DNA from: Polytrichum commune
Taxonomy: Eukaryota > Streptophyta > Polytrichopsida > Polytrichales > Polytrichaceae
Direction of reading: 5' to 3'
Assembly (NCBI GenBank): GCA_950295325.1
Contig: OX485804.1
Coordinates: 13,392,001-13,456,000 of the forward strand
Length of the DNA: 64,000 bases
Shown here: piece after piece, positions 52,001-63,460 of the stretch
Numbering within the stretch: position 1 is the stretch's first letter
How the letters are laid out: every line of letters starts with the position of its first letter
Made by a program: the position numbers and the translations under genes
Notes under the pieces: generated by a model
The model's input: the letters and a program-made list of their open reading frames with translations, nothing else
Told to the model about the DNA's origin: nothing
Database searches by the model: none

Positions 52001-53979
52001 AAGTGCACCCCCTAGATTAGGGTGTCTCACTGAAAAAGATTGACAACTCCTTGCAACTGGACAAGCAGTCAAGGACCAGATGGTCGGACTGAAGTAAACA
52101 CCAAAACCACAAGTGAGGAAATAAATCACATTCATAAAAGAAAGAAACTTACTTGCAGGAGTTAGCAGAGAAGTGACCTTGTACAAAACCCGCAAGACCT
52201 GCTACTGGACCAGGAGTTGCTAAAGCATATAGTATCCCTGCAGGAATAGCAATTGCCCAGTGTGCCAGCGCCTGAATAACACCATTTCACATGAAAGAAG
52301 TAACGTAAGTATAGAGATGAAACACTCTCTGCAGACAGCCAATGCAACAGTTCAATTGCAAAGCACATTAAAATACTGCAGGCAATGGTGAAGGTAATGC
52401 ATGTCAACGTAAACCAGGCCCAGAAACACACGCAAACAATCTCAGTGGTGGGTGCAAAAAGTGGGTACTAATTGAATAGGTCCATACATTGTACACATAA
52501 GAGGGACATTGTTGAAGATAAGCTATGTATATTTATGACTATTATGTGATGTTGCTATTCTGTTAAAAAAATTGAAGGTCCATCATGCAGACAAAAGCTA
52601 CGCAATTATGATTCTAGTCATAAGTGGATGCATATATTTTGAACTAGTACATATATTTAAAGCTAAATGTAACCTCTACATTCGTGTGTATATTCTTTCT
52701 TTTTTTGCAACTGTTTTTGTATATAGGGGTATTAATTTGAAGTTGACTCTCGCATCTAATTTTTTACCCTGATGAAGAGTGCACCCAGGAGACCGTAGCT
52801 GCTAGGTATACGATTAAAGACACTCCTCGAGAACAGTTTTGAATTGTGTTAGGTTGACCCTTAGCGTACAAATTTTGGAAAGAGATTCGGCTGGACTAAT
52901 TCAAAACAGTGAACTGTCATGCTTGAACAGTATTTAAGACAAACCTTGACAAGGAGTACCAGAACAGAGAATGAAATCAACTGCAACATTGATCAACTCC
53001 ATCAGAAGCCTTCAAATTTAGGTGTGCGACTTGAACTAAAATTTGAACCAGGTTGCTGAAGAGGAATTTACGTTTTCGTCAGCAGGAATAGGAACGCCAA
53101 GCTCCACTGCATTATGTAAAATGCCGTGATACGATCGCACAATAGATTCCTGAGCCTCTGGACTCAATCTGCACACACACCACAAAGACTTAAATACAGA
53201 GCCTTGGCTGTGATGTTCTCTTATGACTGTGATGTAAAATTAAATTATCCCAGACTGAACGATTGTATCACAAAAGTACTAATTCTTCCTTTTTTTCTTC
53301 AATGTCGTCACACCTGATATTTTTGTACCGATACACAGAATTGAGGAGAATAAGGCTAGGAGAATAAGTCTCAGCAGCACCTATAAGCGATTTATTAAGT
53401 ATTGATTGATGAACGGATCACATCAAAAAAGAAAATCATAAATCGCCTCGAAAAAATCACTAATCATAGAGGATCCTCATGCGAATTGAGGACTAATGTT
53501 CAGCTCAATCAAAATAAAAAATTTAGTTCGCGTGAAAATATATAGTCACTAATCTCATGGAACTCAAAGAATGAACATTTTTTTGGTTGAATAGCACTTC
53601 AAAGTCACGCCTACCGAGGAAAAACCACGAGTGTGTCCCCGATTCAGCTCCACAAATATCACCATTTCAAGCTCGTCACAAAACGTCGCCAAAACAAAAT
53701 CAAGAAATCAACACAAAACAAAACAGCAAGAGTCCAGGTAACTACACACTCTGATAACATGCATGCGACTGAGAATCAAGGAGAGAAGGATAACCCCGAC
53801 TGTAGCAATTCCGCGATCTTCGGCACGGAAACCTGTGCCACGCATCGTCTTCCGCGACGGGACCGAGAATTCCCTCCCGTTGCCAGCTGGTCGCTTCGAA
53901 ACAAACACGGTTTAATCAGCGACGAACATAATGTTCTTGCACTGGAGAACGATACGGACGGAAGCAGAGCGCCTGCCAT
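46056..53979 (-). CDS. STN7/STN8-like chloroplast kinase with membrane segments and C-terminal coiled coil
   Basis: Related to the thylakoid kinases STN7/STN8, which phosphorylate light-harvesting and photosystem II proteins. Exons after the first: 53314-53380, 53072-53168, 52153-52271, 51654-51739, 51370-51485, 51015-51095, 50617-50721, 49830-49935, 49593-49705, 49075-49233, 48807-48860, 48143-48245, 47879-47950, 47148-47452, 46862-46974, 46431-46716 and 46056-46181; they join in frame to about 702 residues. A hydrophobic segment (AIAIPAGILYALATPGPVAG) precedes the kinase domain: LGEGSFGVV loop, VVLKK lysine, VVHRDLKPLNL catalytic loop, KLIDLGACVD (DLG for DFG, as in STN7), AAPEHYVMPTSTP and LLNTPDRFDIYS. 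After the kinase come two hydrophobic stretches (AISAAAPTAATSAFAIGAG; GLSGTAFLAFVLVI) and about 95 residues of heptad-like coiled coil. Exon 1 probably starts at 53979 (MAGALLPSVSFSS, transit-peptide-like), but its donor is unresolved because the obvious sites break frame. Confidence 0.88.
48466..48492. repeat. (GATT)n microsatellite in an intron of the STN-like gene
   Basis: About six tandem GATT/TGAT tetranucleotides lie within the intron between exons 48807-48860 and 48143-48245. Confidence 0.9.
49828..49829 (-). other. Non-canonical GC splice donor in the STN-like gene
   Basis: The exon ending at 49830 (...LRELHHT, CATACAG) is followed on the minus strand by GCAAGT. The next exon begins at 49705 after ...TTCTAGCAG. 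Only this junction keeps the frame and gives the continuous HHTGVVHRDLKP that the kinase fold requires; using the nearby GT breaks the frame. AG|GCAAGT is the typical strong context of GC-AG introns. Confidence 0.85.
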
Positions 53980-55809
53980 AGCTCTCTATGAAATCAAAGC
54001 AAAGCAACGCTCTCCCTCCCTGCCCCGAGCTCTCAAAGTTCTCCCTCCAGGCTATGGCGACGGAGCTCTCTTGCTCCCCAGTGGGCGAGAGACAAACCCA
54101 ATACAATCTACCAATATCAAGTTTTCGCCAAATCTCCTCACAAACGACATTCACTACTCATGCCCACAGTGAGCTACGGACCAACTAAATCTACAGGTAC
54201 GAAGATTACGTGGAAAATATTCCCCTCACAAACATTCCCCTCCCGTGTCATACTAGCGGATGTGAAGATAAGATGGGGCCCAGAGAGCGGGGTAAAATGT
54301 ACTGGAGGGGAAGATTTCGCGCTGCAGTGGGAGAATTGGGAGCCACAGATCGAGTGTTCCTTGCGAAAGGCGGTTGGTTAGAGTTTGACCGGGGAATCGG
54401 GGGTGCTTTGCCTTTACTGCGATTCGAACCCAAGACTGCCGTCATGGCAGCTACAGCTGCCAAGTGGATTTCTGGCTAAGAGTAGGCTCGTCCTATGGAA
54501 TGCCAACTTGGATCCTTGCAAGTTGGACAACTCTGAAAGCTGTCACTGGTTACCTCTGATATCCCTACCTTTACGAGAATTCTTATTATGCTGTCAACTT
54601 GGCCTCAAGCGGCCAGCAAACACGAAATATCATTGCAGTTGACAAAAAGAATATGCCTATCCATGTGATGTTCTACCATTTCCATTGGGTCTCCTCAACG
54701 CGAAATTCTATCGGATGGTATGTGAATGTATTTTAGTTTACACGAATCAAAGTTTGTATGAATTCGCAACACAATTTAGATCTATTATAGTAGCAAGGTC
54801 AACTGGATCTACATTTGCATCTGGGAATGAAAAGTGGAATGCATCCCAGAATGTAGATTGAGGTCCAAGATTATTTCCCCATTAGAGGATGCATGTGGAT
54901 TTTTCAGACATCTTTGATTTTACATTATGTTTTTGTTAAATGTTGTAACTTTATTCCATTTGGTCCTTTTCTTATAACAATTCCAGGGACAACCAAGCTA
55001 GAAAAGCATTACAATTAGTGTAAATTAAAAGAGGAAAATTCGTTTCTATTCTTCTCATTTAAGGTCCCGAGGTTTTTAAAGCATTCTATGATGGTTCATA
55101 AATTAATATTTTTACAGACCCTTTTGTTTATGATGACAATGATGTTTGCTTAGATTCACAACAACCTCCTTCATCACAAGTCGAATTCAAAGATTTTTGT
55201 AAAACAATTGAATGCTTAATGTTAGCTTAGTCGATCATACTTAGGTTGCTCAGCTCTCTTGGGGTGTTGTAGTTCCACCCGTTTTCCCCGCTCTCTTCAT
55301 TTGGGCTACTGTGGCCTTGTATGTTTCTTGGCAACAAAATAGAGCTTGTTTCATTTGTCTACAGAAAGAAGAATTAAAAAAAGAAAAAAAGAAAAAAAAG
55401 AAACAGGAACAGTCAGATGGAGGAACGAACTGCAAGAATTCTTTCCTGAAGGCCCATACATTCATGCGAAGGCTGAAGAGGATAGAGTTTTGAGCTCCAT
55501 GCCATTTAATATTACAATATTGGACATAAATTATCAGTGCAACATACAAAGCAGTCCACTGTCACCACCAAACCTTTTCAGGTGATTTAATGCAAACCAG
55601 GTCATGTATCAGATACAACACATGGCAATTACAGGTAATCTCACCACTGAACACTGGACTATCTCTATATGTGATCAAAGAAAGAAAGCCTCATGTAAGA
55701 TATGCTAGAATTCCATCATCTACCAATTTGATGGCTCTGATTGAATGAACTGAGTTCTCACATTTGATGGAATGAAGAATCCCTTTGATTTCTGGCAAAG
55801 TCTGAACCA
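53980..55809. other. Promoter/5' region of the STN-like gene and 3' flank of RFWD3
   Basis: This spacer separates two same-strand genes. The part near 53980-54170 is probably 5' UTR of the kinase gene. At 54421-54431 the minus strand reads GGGTTCGAATC, an exact tRNA B-box word, but no complete tRNA cloverleaf could be drawn. An A/G-rich run lies at about 55373-55402. Confidence 0.5.
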
Positions 55810-58800
55810 CTACAAAGGCATCCGTCTGTAAATCTGTAAAGTCCTCTCACTAACACATCCCAGCAAGTCCATGCCTGCAACATGTGTATTGCGGATATCT
55901 AATACAGGGGTTGGGTGTGGCATGAGCATTTGCTTTACATTTGGGCAGCCCACCTCCCAAAGCCACACAGAATTACTACCATCATCTCCAGATGCAAAGA
56001 GACAACCTTGTCCTCCTTCACTTGTGCCAATATGTGCGTGACTTCTGTTTGTCCAGTCCTTCACAATTGTGGTCCTTGACATCAATAATTGGCTCTTATG
56101 ACCTACCATTGCACTCCGTTGCTCCCAGACAGAGTTGGTGTGCACTGCTGAGAAGTCACCTCTTTCAGGTGGCATCCATGACTTTCGAGAGAACAAAAAG
56201 TGGGTTGGGATGTGGACACTGATAGATGTGGAGGGGGAATTATCATCTTGAGGGGTCGATGATGACGTGGCTTGACTGTATGCTGTATCAGTTGGTGATG
56301 TTAGCAATGGTGGGGTGGAAGATAAAGCTGTGCCTTCGTTCAAAACCACTGTAAATGGCTTGGGTTTGAATGAACCAACTAACATATCGACAGCAGCATT
56401 GTAACAGAGGGATACACAGACAGACGAACCACCTGGTCGAGACAAACACACTGGCCTGCAAAAAAGTAGATATGAAGAGTATTAGACAACATGGAATAGG
56501 TTTGTGGGATACTATGGGCTTGCCCAATAAGGGCCACTTTACACTAAAGGGCTGATCTACCACAAGGATCTTTGTGAGCTGATCAGAAGAGCAGATCTGT
56601 ATGCAGATCTCATTTTCACGGTCAGACATTCTTGATGCAGGTGCTAAAAACAGGGGCTCACCTTGACTGCTCTGATCGATTGATGCCAGGCCAATACAGA
56701 AGTGAGCTCGAAGATGCACTAAGTAGTCCACTTCCTTCCTGTCCAGATGAACCTCCAGATCTTAACCTTTCACCTTCAGGAACATATTGCAGAGTATGTA
56801 TTGGACTGGAGCTCAGTCCTTTAAGTGTGGCCAAAGGAGATGAGGTCTGACGCATGTCAAATTTCAGCACCGATCCATTCTGTGGAACAAAACATCTAGA
56901 ATATCATAATATTGCAAACAATCATAAGCGACTTGCATCCTGCTGCCAATCACCCATTTTTCACTAGTTAACATGTACATACATCTTACTCATTTCCACA
57001 AACTATACCAATAGTACCATTTATTTCTTCCTTTTCCCGTAAATATGCAACTACCAACTGTTGTGACCATTGAAGAATTTTCCTGATATAAGTAGCACAA
57101 TATCTGTAATGTACCACGATAAATTCCCCACACTTGTTTGTGCCTTCAGATTACACTGCCAAATTAGTATCATGAAGAGCTCAACTTCCATTGCATCAGA
57201 ATCTATCTTTACCAATGAGGAGCTTCACTAACATACGTTCCTGCCCACTTCATCTCATTAGACTAGAGAGAGAGACCTTACCTGCAATCCAGTGTAGATT
57301 TGATTTGGGTTGCATAGGTCCCATGCACATGCCCATGATGGGCTCTGCATCCAAAACACTCTTTCTCAGTGCATAAAAATTGTCTTGTTGATAGAGTGAA
57401 GTCACAAATTTAAGACATCAATCACCCAGGAAATTGTTTTTGAGGTCACACCTGTAATGAGTATGATATGACCACATTATTGCTCTCCAAACTGTCACAA
57501 TCCAAGTTAAATTGTTGTGAGACATATCAGTCACCAGGAACATATACACGTCCAAGGTCAACACATGAAGAGAACTACAATCGCTGAAAAATAAGCTGAA
57601 TAACACATGAAAAAATCCTTTCCCCAGTTTGGGTTGAGAAATAGCATTAGATCACATCAGGGCGTGTGTAATGGGGGAGCCAAACCTCAAGAGAGTGAGC
57701 TTTTTGCCTGCGGAGGCCATCAAAGCGAGTTTGCCAGGGGCGTGTATGCCAGAGGGTGCAATTTGGATGTCTCGAATTACACCTATCCCTGGAGGAAGCT
57801 CCATGCGGTCACCCTCTGATAAAGCCAAGAGACTCATCTGCAATATTAATCCATGTCAATAAACCAAGTGAAGCAACCAAATTTAGAGGAAACCACAGCA
57901 ATACAACCTCATTACCAAATTTTGGATGATTCTAAGTAATGAGATGTAAACATTTAAGTTAAAAAGCACAGTAAGCAGGAGGGGAGGTAGAACATGTCTC
58001 GTGTACTGACTTTTGTGAGACCAGAACTGGCTGTGCAATCAGGTGGTTTTACAGAAACAAGAAGCAGTTGACTGTGGGCATCCATGTCAAATACCTTCGC
58101 TCCATGCAATGGTAATTCATCCTGCCAAAATACAAGCCATTAACTCTCAGTAGGCAAAAGGATGCGGGTGCCAAGATTCAGAACATCATCAGGTGGCTTT
58201 GTCCACTTGAACAAATTACTATGAATGAAATTAAGACGATATACTTGAGGATATGTTTAATATATATTGCTTGCAGAATTTTTATTTTTATTTTTAAAAA
58301 AAAATTGGGTTCAAAGATTTCTTCCAAAGATTTAAAAAAAATACTAGGTTTTGTAGTGAACATACAAGATCAGGTATACCTGTAGCAGAAAGCTATTTTC
58401 ACTGTCGCGGTTGCCTATTGAGGCTAGAGAGGAGAATGACCGCAACGGTCTTGCTGTATGGCTTCCTTCTCTCTGTTGTCGCAGGTTCACCTCAAGACAA
58501 CCAGCAAGAGCATTACTTGAATCAGGAACCCTCCAGTTCTGCCCATTCTGTTGCACCTCTTGTAGAGGGCGACGACGAGAAGTTGTCTCAGTCATTGTTC
58601 GTTGCACAACTTTCTGTTGATTTTGAGAAGGAAAGACTGAAACATGTCTGGAACTTACATGTACACCCTGAGGAAAGTGCATTACACCTGGTGCTTGTTG
58701 ATGAATTGAAGGGGGTCTCTTATTCTCAGACACAAATCGAGCTTGTTGATCACGGGGTCTTTGAAAAGAGGAAGAAGATTCACGCCCTTTTGCTGAGTGA

Positions 58801-61800
58801 TTTCTTACTAGTGTCTGCACAAGAACAAAAGTGAGGAGCTTGGTACATTAGAGCAACGCCCATCTGATAACAGCCATCACAAATCACATTGTTTGTTCAG
58901 ATATATGCATCATAAAAGTGAATCCTACAACACCCATATATTAGTTACAATGTGAAAATCAGTAAACCTATCACTGTGTCGTTTTAGCAGGTTGAAAAAC
59001 TAGAAAAACTATTGCTGGAATAGATGCGATTGCTCTTGAATCTCCAGTACTCACCTGATAGCACAGAAGCTGCTCTTCAAGGTCTGTAACCTGCAATTGA
59101 AGATGAGTGCAGATAAAAGTCAACATTCATATACAGTGCATAGGTTCACTAATATTGATTTCATAAAAAAATGACTGAAGAATGGATCTAAAGCAACGGG
59201 GTCAGGGGACATCTTATTGTCATCAAAATCTGCTCCCAAAGCATAAACTCCACATTTGTATGCTGCAAGTCATATGAAGTTGAATATAAAGGTAACCTTA
59301 TGCTGGAAGTCATTACCTTCCTCTTGAGTTGTTCATTCTCAGTGCGAAGAAGGACAACCTCCTGCTTCCAAAACAATCAAAAACCGCATTGATTAAGCAT
59401 AAATAGCAATGTAAAGCATTTTGCTGATCAGGAATTGTCTACCTTCATGCATCTGAACTTGCGAACTAAGTACAATAAGTGGTTAATACATACAATCAGA
59501 GTTTCAAGTCGATTTTAACCAGTACAGATAAGATTGTAACAAATCAGCAGAAAAGTGCTTACAAATAATGCTTATGCTTAACCCCTTTCATGTAAGAGCT
59601 TCTAAGGTCAGGGTAAAGACTGCTTCAAGTTGGGTGAAGTGTTATCCAAGAAGTGGAAACCACTAACCTGTTTGTACTGCTGGCCATCACCATCTACCAC
59701 AGCAAGCCGTGGAACATATAATGTCCTAAGATCCTCAATTCTAGCCCTTCGATTGCATTGCGGGCACTGTTGACGTTCAGTTCACAAACATCAGAACAAA
59801 GTGACGAATCACCAGTCAGTGAGAAGCCACTGACACGTTGAGCACATGTGAGCTAGATTCACCTGAACATATGGAGTACCAACATGAAAATACCATGCAG
59901 ACCTAGAGGGATAATAAATTAAGTAAAAGAGGAAACAACTCACCTTGCCTTGTTTTTTGCCAGCCTGCTTCAACCAGCGCTTGATGCATGAATTTCCAAA
60001 CAGATGTCCACATGCTAATGAACTGCACATCTCCACAGGTATCGGCCATCAACATCAAAGTGTAGAAAAAAGAAAGGCAGTGTACTATTATATGCACATA
60101 AGTGATAGGTTGGAACTGAGCAACTTATGTGGATATGGAGATCCCAGGGCACATTGTTAATGAGCTTATAATTTACCAGATACGATGACTGCCTGTATTT
60201 GTCCAAGGTTCCATGCATATGGAACATGTCATTCCCTCTGATTCCAATTGTGTACCAAATTGATCAGGTTTTGAAGATTCTGCCTCCACTGCAACATCCA
60301 AAGAACAGTAGGAAATTAGATTGTGAGGCAACAAAAATGCAGAATATCATCCCCAAGAGAATCTTTCACACACTTCCAATCACAATAACAACATGCAAAT
60401 TTGAATTTTCTTGAACTTCATCATATTTGGTGGCAACATATTCGTTTTCCTTTGAAAGTAAACAAGAGTAACCTTCAGCGATTGGCGGTGGTGGTGGAGG
60501 GCATGGCTCAGGTGCAAAAGCATCAGGATCTACAGGTGAGTGCTCCACTGCTGAAAGTGCTGAAGATGTCAGGGTTGGAACCTCTTGAGCTGCTCCTTCT
60601 CCCTCATCCTCTGAAAGCTCCAAGACCTCGACAAATTGGTTACTTCCTCCTGCAGAAGAGCTTGAAACTTCTTGAAGCACAACAATGGCATCTGTCAGAA
60701 GATTCAAAAGAAGAACAATTCATGTCTACATCCTTGGCTCAAATTTGGACAACCTTAAATGTGTACTTAAACTTATCTAGGCAAGACTTCCAAAATGAAC
60801 CTGAGTAATCTCACAGATTCAACAACAACAACGTATGAAGCTACTCACATCTGGCATCTTGTGCTCCAAGAAGTACATCTGCCACCAAGTCATCAGGAAC
60901 TCTCTCATCTTGTTGTGCAGGTAGTTGGCTTCTTACATCTGGCTCCACCACTGGTACAAGAACTAAAGTTTGGTGCTCCTGCTGTTCTGGATGCAACAAA
61001 TGGCTTGGCCTTTCCTCTGCAAGGGACACCTCAATAATATCACTCTTAGGATAAATCTCCAAATATGTTAAAGCATATATATTACTTGTATTAACAATAC
61101 TACCAGAGAGGTCAATCAGGAACAGGCAATACAAAGAATTGAAGTTCCAAGTGTCCAATATAAGTGGATTTTCAGTCTCCCCCAGTCTCCCCCATTGATA
61201 ACCCTTCCAGGTACCATAACATTTCCCAAGCTTGATCATCCTCCAAGTATCCATGAAGATGGCCATCATATCAGTTTCCAAAATCAAGTGATAAAGGTTA
61301 AGGAAATTTGCATTCTGATTAATCAGCATCAGTTGAGCTACCAGCCTCTTCAGGTGATGACTTACAACAACCTAAGTGAAAATGCATTTGTATCTCTATA
61401 TGGCAGCATTCCATAGATCACAATTGACCTTATATGCGGTTCAATTACATACGTGAGGCCCCTTGAAAACTTGAATTTTCAGCCTCCACTTCACCAGCTC
61501 GAACTTCGTCATGTGCGTGAGGCCGACTTCTAGAAGGATCCACAGTACTAAGATTTGCATTCACCTCCTCTTGAGTCCCTGCTGCTGTAGAATGGCCCAA
61601 TTCCATTCCAATTTGGGACACACAGAATAAATTTTGCCCTGCCCGAGTCTCTTCGCCATCCACTGTGTCCTCATTGTCAAGAGCCATACCCAAATCTTCT
61701 GAATTTCTAAGGGCTGAATGACGACCCGTGTTGGTCTCACTATTTGGATAATCTTGTGCGTGAGAGACAGACTGGTCTTCAATCAAGGTACTTGTCCCTG

Positions 61801-63043
61801 CACATGGACCGGCACTGATAAGTAAATTGCAAAAGACGGCTTCTGTAACTCAAATCTTGTGAGGGCCTTCAAACTCAAGCAATATAATGTGAGCCATAGA
61901 GCTATGAATGCCACTCTAAAAAATGTCCAGTTAAAAAGCCTTTCCCATCTTCATAAGGGGCAGAACCAATGTATTACATCACTTGCATAACAATGACTAG
62001 TCATATTGTCATCCTAGAGATCGATTAGCTCTTGGGATCACATTATTGCACCGGCAACCAGCCCAAAACACAAGGACAACAACTATTGGGAGGCAAATTA
62101 TGAATGTTGATCTCAATGTGCAGATTATAAAAACCAGAACAATCAGCTGTCAGCTCAGGTTCCGGTCTTTTTATATTTCCACAATTGGGAAGAATGTGTA
62201 AAGAAGCATGAGATAAGTATCAGAAGATTGTAAATCTGGAAGCTCAGTGCATCCAAGTGCTCGGACAAAATCACTTCATTGTACCTGTTGTTCATATCAT
62301 AGTGTATCCTAGCTAGTCATACATGTGCCAATTGTCATATGTGTAGGCCAGGAGAATGTGTAAGGAATCCGGGGCCTCACATGTTCAAATGGCTACGGTG
62401 GAATTTGATATGGGTAATAATAGCTCGTCAGCAAGATCTTGTGAAGAGATACACTACAGACTCTTCATTTACTGCGTTTAAGTAAGAAGATATGAGCATC
62501 ACAAGATTTTGACTCTGGAAGCTCATTGCATCCGAGTGATTGGACAAAATCACTCCATTGTAACAATTACTTGTATACCATCAAATTAAATTCCACCTAG
62601 CCATTTAAACACATGAGGCCCCAACATTTTTACACATTGTCATGGCATTCACATATGACAGTTGACACATGTATGGTTGGCTAGGCTTTTGAGGGTTCAA
62701 GACACCGTATTACGGCGGATTTTGCAGCAGATCGGCAATCAACCTACACATCAGAGCTTCTCAAACATTTTCTTCAACATTTTGGTTTAAATTCCGTGTT
62801 AAAAATCTCCCGGGTACCTGCTTGGGCGGCCCACGTTGTTCCTGATGGGATAGCATTGTTTCCCAGTTCCACGGCCTCTTGTGTAGCTCGAGGATAAGCA
62901 GAGGACGAAGAAGCAATATGGGAAGGCAAACATAGCGAATTGGGGTCTAATGTTGGTTCACCAATGCTGGGCAAATGACGGCCAGAACGACGGAGTCGCT
63001 TAGGTGGCGGAAGATTCTCGCCTCCGGGATCCCCAAACTTCAT
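55810..63043 (-). CDS. RFWD3: RFWD3-type RING and WD40 E3 ubiquitin ligase
   Basis: In animals RFWD3 ubiquitinates RPA and RAD51 at stalled forks and crosslinks. Seventeen exons: 62818-63043, 61453-61797, 60849-61016, 60473-60691, 60177-60288, 59944-60022, 59668-59766, 59317-59361, 59055-59090, 58380-58814, 58011-58121, 57686-57837, 57452-57491, 57282-57344, 56662-56879, 56538-56630 and 55810-56455, giving about 1028 residues. The start at 63043 gives MKFGDPGGENLPPPKRLRRS, with a basic nuclear-signal-like stretch. Residues 77-320 are acidic, disordered and S/TQ-rich. The RING spans about 341-387: CSICMEPW, CGHLFGNSCIKRWL, CPQCNRRA; the CGHLFGxxC core matches animal RFWD3. A short coiled coil follows (TENEQLKRK, VTDLEEQLL), then a long Gln/Ser-rich linker (444-588) and a WD40-type region (SPSWACAWDL, VLKFDMRQ, LFASGDDGSNSVWLWEV, HPTPVLDIRN) ending in LQIYRRMPL. 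The exon 56538-56630 junctions are weak. Nuclear function is inferred by homology. It lies about 1.8 kb from the kinase gene, same strand. Confidence 0.92.
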
Positions 63044-63460
63044 CTTCTGTTACTTGCTTCACCTGGAACCATCACCACTCTCCCTGAAAGATCCTAAACC
63101 TAAACCCTTGAACTCTCGTAAGCCCACCTCTCCACCTCGAAGCAGGGGTTGTGGCAACCAGGGATGTTCAGCTCTACTAAGGATTTTGATGATGAGTTGA
63201 TCCAAAATGAAGAACTTGTAAAGAGGTGTCATAGAATCTGAAGTCTAGAGTGCTCAGTGTGGATTTTGCGAAGCAATTTGCTGCAAAGTTTTGAAAGTCG
63301 GAAGAGAGGGAAGGGAAGGGTAGACGACGGACGGATGGACAACAACGTTGGACGAAATGTGTTCTTCTGGCGGACGGTAACGATATTTTTCGATAAATAT
63401 TAAGCACATGGACGTTTCAACATCTATGAATGAAATGAAATTGATTTTAAAGTCCAGGAA
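63044..63460 (-). promoter_or_regulatory. 5' UTR and proximal promoter region of RFWD3
   Basis: About 400 bp lie between the RFWD3 start codon and the LINE remnant. No convincing TATA box was seen on the minus strand. A pyrimidine-rich tract on the minus strand (about 63295-63325) could be an initiator-type element. Confidence 0.35.

Noticed and set aside
53912-54154. Minus-strand open frame as first exon of the kinase
   Set aside because: It does not resemble a transit peptide and closes with a stop before any usable donor; more likely 5' UTR.
53633-54172. Plus-strand open frame of 179 residues
   Set aside because: It overlaps the 5' region of the minus-strand kinase gene, has no recognisable domain and a composition typical of antisense frames.
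55941-56222. Plus-strand open frame
   Set aside because: It is a shadow of the terminal RFWD3 WD40 exon on the minus strand.
58418-58834. Plus-strand open frame of 138 residues
   Set aside because: It lies antisense to the long RFWD3 exon 58380-58814, which has frame continuity with its neighbours and family context.
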